This document shows, piece after piece, positions 14,553-17,362 of a stretch of 17,362 nucleotides of DNA. The notes under the pieces were generated by a model. The model saw only the letters and a list, made by a program, of their open reading frames with translations. It had not been told where the DNA came from and did not search any database. This DNA is from JBEKDJ01 sp050014415 (lineage in GTDB: Bacteria > Desulfobacterota > BSN033 > UBA1163): positions 1-17,362 of the forward strand of contig JBEKDJ010000075.1 in assembly GCA_050014415.1 (NCBI GenBank), given 5' to 3'. The first letter of the stretch is position 1. Every line of letters starts with the position of its first letter. The position numbers and the translations under genes are program-made.

Positions 14553-15743
14553 ATGAAACGTGGAATGATGATTTTGATGAAGACCGTAGGTTTGGTTGGC
14601 TTCGTGCTTGCGCTCTTATTGTTTGCGGGGGGGAATCCTTCACAGGCAGTAGAACCCATCAAAATTGGAGCTGTGTTTACCAACACTGGATGGGCAGGTT
14701 TTCTTGGCGCTCCACAAAAAGAGGCCGTAGAAGTCGAGGTGGAAAAGATCAACCGCCAAGGTGGAGTCTTAGGCCGGCCGCTCGAGGTTTACTATGAAGA
14801 TGATCAAAGTAATCCTACTACCTCTGTGATTGCGACGACAAAACTGGTTCGTGATCTAAAAGTTTGTGCAGTTCTGGGCACAGCCTTCACATCCGGGGCC
14901 ACTTCCATGATCCCCATCGCTGAAGGTGAGGGAGTTCCGCTTTTACCTACCTGCCCTGCTACAGTCCCTTTCAATAAATGGGTCTTTTTTGTTCTGATAG
15001 ACGATACCCTCCATGGTCCAGGAATGCTTAAGTTCATGGCGGAAGATCTCAAGGCAAAAAAGATCGCTGTCCTTACTGCTCCCGAGGTAGGGTTCTTGGC
15101 AGGAATAAAGGCCATTGAGGATAACCTCGACAAATACGGAGCCAAGATTATTATCAAAGAGCAATATGAGTTTACGGACACGAACATGATTCCCCAGTTG
15201 ACGAAGATCAAAGCCGCCAAGCCTGATGTCATACTCAATTATTCAATTGGGACTTCGGCATCGGTCGCTGCAAAGAACTATAAACAATTAGGAATGAAAG
15301 TCCCGGTTGTAAACAGTTGGGGCGTGGCGAGCAAGGAGCATGCCAAACTGGCTGGCGAGGTCGTAGCAGGCAAGCCCTGGATCATATTTGGACTTAAGTG
15401 TTTATTCGCCGACAAGCTTCCGCCTGACGATCCATACCGTAAGAACCTTTATGAACCACACAAGAAAGCTCTGATGGATAAATTTGGCAAAGAGTTTCAA
15501 ACGTATGGTGCAAATGCACATGACGCGATACACATCGTAGTAGAAGCACTGAAGATCGCCGGAACAGATGATCGTAATGCCTTAAGAGATGCACTGGAGA
15601 AGGTCAAATATAAAGGCTTAGTTGGCGATTTTTCAGTTACTGCCACTGACCATTATGGAATGCCAGTGGAGGCCGTAATACCACAGGTCATAAAGCACGG
15701 TGAATATTACCCGTACTATCCCAAAAAATTCGGCATGAAATAG
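14553..15743 (+). CDS. livK: Second periplasmic substrate-binding protein (LivK2)
   Basis: A 396-residue type 1 periplasmic binding protein. The signal peptide has a basic start, the core GLVGFVLALLLFAGG and a likely cleavage site after SQA; it is almost the same as in the protein at 7506. The mature part starts EPIKIGAVFTNTGWAGFLG and contains KINRQGGVLGRPLEVYYEDDQSN, EQYEFTDTNMIPQLTKIKA and GANAHDAIHIVVEALKIAGTDD. AAGGAGG at 14538-14544 gives ideal spacing to the ATG. The remnant at 8700-9119 is the 3' part of a close relative of this gene. It has no permease genes of its own here, so it probably shares LivHMGF, widening the ligand range. It is followed by a strong terminator at 15806, which marks the likely end of the liv/grd unit. 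Confidence 0.9.
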   Translation: MKRGMMILMKTVGLVGFVLALLLFAGGNPSQAVEPIKIGAVFTNTGWAGFLGAPQKEAVEVEVEKINRQGGVLGRPLEVYYEDDQSNPTTSVIATTKLVRDLKVCAVLGTAFTSGATSMIPIAEGEGVPLLPTCPATVPFNKWVFFVLIDDTLHGPGMLKFMAEDLKAKKIAVLTAPEVGFLAGIKAIEDNLDKYGAKIIIKEQYEFTDTNMIPQLTKIKAAKPDVILNYSIGTSASVAAKNYKQLGMKVPVVNSWGVASKEHAKLAGEVVAGKPWIIFGLKCLFADKLPPDDPYRKNLYEPHKKALMDKFGKEFQTYGANAHDAIHIVVEALKIAGTDDRNALRDALEKVKYKGLVGDFSVTATDHYGMPVEAVIPQVIKHGEYYPYYPKKFGMK

Positions 15744-15805
15744 CCCAATGGGATATCGTCTATAAGACTTTGGAGATTGCTGGAAAGGCTTCCAATCCTG
15801 TCATC

Positions 15806-15856
15806 CTTCGCTTCGCCCTGCGCTGTATGATGCAAAGGGCGAAGCGAAGAGTTTTT
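15806..15856 (+). terminator. Strong intrinsic terminator after livK2
   Basis: CTTCGCTTCGCCCT at 15806-15819 is perfectly complementary to AGGGCGAAGCGAAG at 15836-15849, a 14-bp stem with a 16-nt loop, followed by AG and TTTTT at 15852-15856. It begins 62 nt after the livK2 stop codon and probably ends transcription of the liv/grd cluster. Confidence 0.75.
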
Positions 15857-16018
15857 GTCTTCCTTTCTTTTGTCTCTGGCTGGACGGCCAAGGACGAAGA
15901 CACCCATCAACCCGTCCCAATCGTGGTTCCGTTTGCTGCTGGAAACAACACGGATCTCTCTGCCCGCGTTCTCTTGAAAAGCCGAGAGAATATCTTGAAT
16001 AGCCGGTGCCTGTTATGA
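15827..16018 (+). pseudogene. Remnant of a TctC-family (Bug-type) tricarboxylate-transporter binding protein gene
   Basis: The frame from the ATG at 15827 has a signal-peptide-like start (MMQRAKRRVFVFLSFVSG) followed by HQPVPIVVPFAAGNNTDLSARVL. That block matches the first strand and loop of TctC proteins, where PI-x-x-VVPFAAGG-x-TD-x-x-AR-x-L is highly conserved. The frame then loses similarity and stops at 16018 after 63 codons, whereas intact TctC proteins have about 320 residues. Its start overlaps the terminator hairpin. It is most likely a truncated relic, with no other tct genes visible. Confidence 0.55.
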
Positions 16019-16130
16019 AAAGGCCAGGGGAGAGGAAGAGGGAGGATAAGGTATCCATTTCTTAGAGGGCCCTTGGTCTTCATTCGGTCCTCGAAGGAGT
16101 GAAGATTGAAATCGTATCAGGGAGGTCAAT

Positions 16131-17362
16131 ATGGGGGAGAATGCTGCAAGGCTTTACAATGAACGGGAGAAGAGGGTAGCCGATATTATAGAATTGAGAA
16201 GGCCCGACAGGGTGCCAATCATCCCGCATTTCAACTTCTTTCCTGCCACTTATGCGGGGGTGACTGTCGCGGAGTTGATGTATGATCCTGACAAGATTGG
16301 AGAGTCCTACTGGAGAGTCTTACAGGATTTCGAGCCTGATATGATTGAAAATCCTTACGGTAAGCTGATGGGCCCCGTGCTCGATGCCCTTGACTGCAAG
16401 CAGGCCAGATGGCCGGGCAGAAATCTCCCCGCAAACGTTCCCTTCCAGTTCATAGAGCAAGAATATATGAAAGCGGAGGAATTCGATGCATTTCTTTCTG
16501 ACCCCTCTGATTTCATCGTGCGCCAGCTATGGCCTAGGATATTCGGGGCCCTGAAAGGGCTCGAAAAGCTGCCGCCGCTGCACAACGTCATCAGTTACTC
16601 TGTGGGGATGGGCACAGCCTTCGGCTCACCCGAGGTTGCGGAAGCCCTGGATGCCTTACGCAGGGTGAGCGAAGAGTCTATAAAGGCTGTGACGTATATG
16701 CGGAGCTTCGCACAAATGTCGAAAGAAAAGGGCTTCCCAATGGATTCCGATTCCATGACTCAGGCGCCTTTTGATCTCCTGGCCGACTTTTTCAGGGGCT
16801 CGAGAGGAATCATGCTCGACATGTACAGGAGGCCGGAAATCCTCCTCAAAGCGTGTGAAAAAGTCCTCCCTTTCCTCTTAGAGAGGGCCCTTTTACCAGC
16901 AAGGGCCTCTGGGAATCCCCGGGTTATGATTCCCCTCCACAAGGGGACAGATGGCTCCTTATCCCGCGAGCAGTATCTGAGGTTTTACTGGCCGACACTC
17001 CGCGAGCTGATGCTGGCATTGATTAAGGAAGGAATGGTTCCTTGTCCGTTCTTCGAGGGAGAGTACACGTCTCGCCTCGACATCATCAAGGACATGCCTC
17101 CAGGCAAGGCCTGCTACAAATTTGAGTCAATGGACATGGCGAAGGCGAGAGAGGTGCTCGGTGATGGGATAGCCCTGAGAGGTGGCGTTCCCGTATCACT
17201 GCTCGTTACCAGCACGCCTGACCGCGTCAGGGAGCATGTCAAGAGATTGATAGAGACCGTAGGAAAGAGGGGCGGCCTCATTATTGATGTGAGTACGAAC
17301 CTGAATGATGCGAGACCGGAAAATGTGAGGGCTCTGTTCGACGCTGCCAGGGAGTATGGTGT
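16131..17362 (+). CDS. Second URO-D family protein, possible corrinoid methyltransferase (partial, runs off right edge)
   Basis: The ATG at 16131 is preceded by a near-perfect ribosome site (GGAGGT at 16121-16126). The frame stays open for 410 codons to the window end with no stop, so the 3' end, probably a few residues, is missing. It is clearly a paralogue of the protein at 503: PIIPHFNFFPATYAGVT, FIEQEYMKAEEFDAFLSDPS, MIPLHKGTDGSLSREQY, FYWPTLRELM, and FFEGEYTSRLDIIKDMP with E309. As in the first copy, the HxC zinc motif of MtaA/MtbA methyltransferases is replaced, here by FEG. It lies beyond the terminator at 15806-15856, so it probably belongs to the next transcription unit. The substrate is unknown; a corrinoid- or methyl-transfer role is family-based inference. 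Confidence 0.8.
   Translation, partial: MGENAARLYNEREKRVADIIELRRPDRVPIIPHFNFFPATYAGVTVAELMYDPDKIGESYWRVLQDFEPDMIENPYGKLMGPVLDALDCKQARWPGRNLPANVPFQFIEQEYMKAEEFDAFLSDPSDFIVRQLWPRIFGALKGLEKLPPLHNVISYSVGMGTAFGSPEVAEALDALRRVSEESIKAVTYMRSFAQMSKEKGFPMDSDSMTQAPFDLLADFFRGSRGIMLDMYRRPEILLKACEKVLPFLLERALLPARASGNPRVMIPLHKGTDGSLSREQYLRFYWPTLRELMLALIKEGMVPCPFFEGEYTSRLDIIKDMPPGKACYKFESMDMAKAREVLGDGIALRGGVPVSLLVTSTPDRVREHVKRLIETVGKRGGLIIDVSTNLNDARPENVRALFDAAREYG

Overview
The window holds one co-directional (+ strand) catabolic cluster from what is most likely a strictly anaerobic Gram-negative bacterium. Desulfobacterota (deltaproteobacterial) or a similar uncultured anaerobe is my inference. It rests on selenocysteine-dependent glycine-reductase-type genes, two secreted periplasmic binding proteins, URO-D-type proteins, and palindromic dispersed repeats common in such genomes. 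I see no rRNA, tRNA, CRISPR array or transposase.

Layout. Positions 1-35 are the tail of a LivF/LivG-type ATPase from a neighbouring operon. Positions 36-502 are non-coding or decayed and carry three compact palindromes. A URO-D family protein (503-1846) follows, then a two-domain UGSC-like protein (1942-3561) that ends in a terminator. A promoter and a roughly 290-nt leader precede a branched-chain-amino-acid-type ABC transporter: LivH, a LivM-LivG fusion, LivF, and the binding protein LivK1. After LivK1 lies the 3' third of a deleted third binding-protein gene. Next comes a rearranged glycine/sarcosine/betaine reductase module: component B proprotein (GrdE-like), component B selenoprotein (GrdB-like), component C beta subunit (GrdC), thioredoxin (TrxA) and selenoprotein A (GrdA). 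A second binding protein (LivK2), a strong terminator overlapping a TctC-type gene remnant, and a second URO-D protein that runs off the right edge complete the window.

Two genes must be read through in-frame TGA codons as selenocysteine: grdB-like at 11640-11642 and grdA at 13938-13940. A simple ORF caller would break both. Each TGA is followed directly by a plausible bacterial SECIS hairpin.

Proposed teamwork (inference). The LivK proteins and LivHMGF import a small zwitterionic or amino-acid-like compound. The GrdE/GrdB-like component B binds and activates it. GrdA takes the carbon fragment on its selenol, GrdC takes part in release as an acyl-phosphate, and TrxA re-reduces GrdA. The system is non-canonical in four ways. 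The GrdE-like protein lacks the usual cysteine region that gives the pyruvoyl cofactor. The GrdB-like UxxCxxC motif is UxxSxxC. No grdD or trxB is present. The flanking URO-D proteins lack the classical HxC zinc motif of MtaA/MtbA methyltransferases. The true substrate is therefore open.
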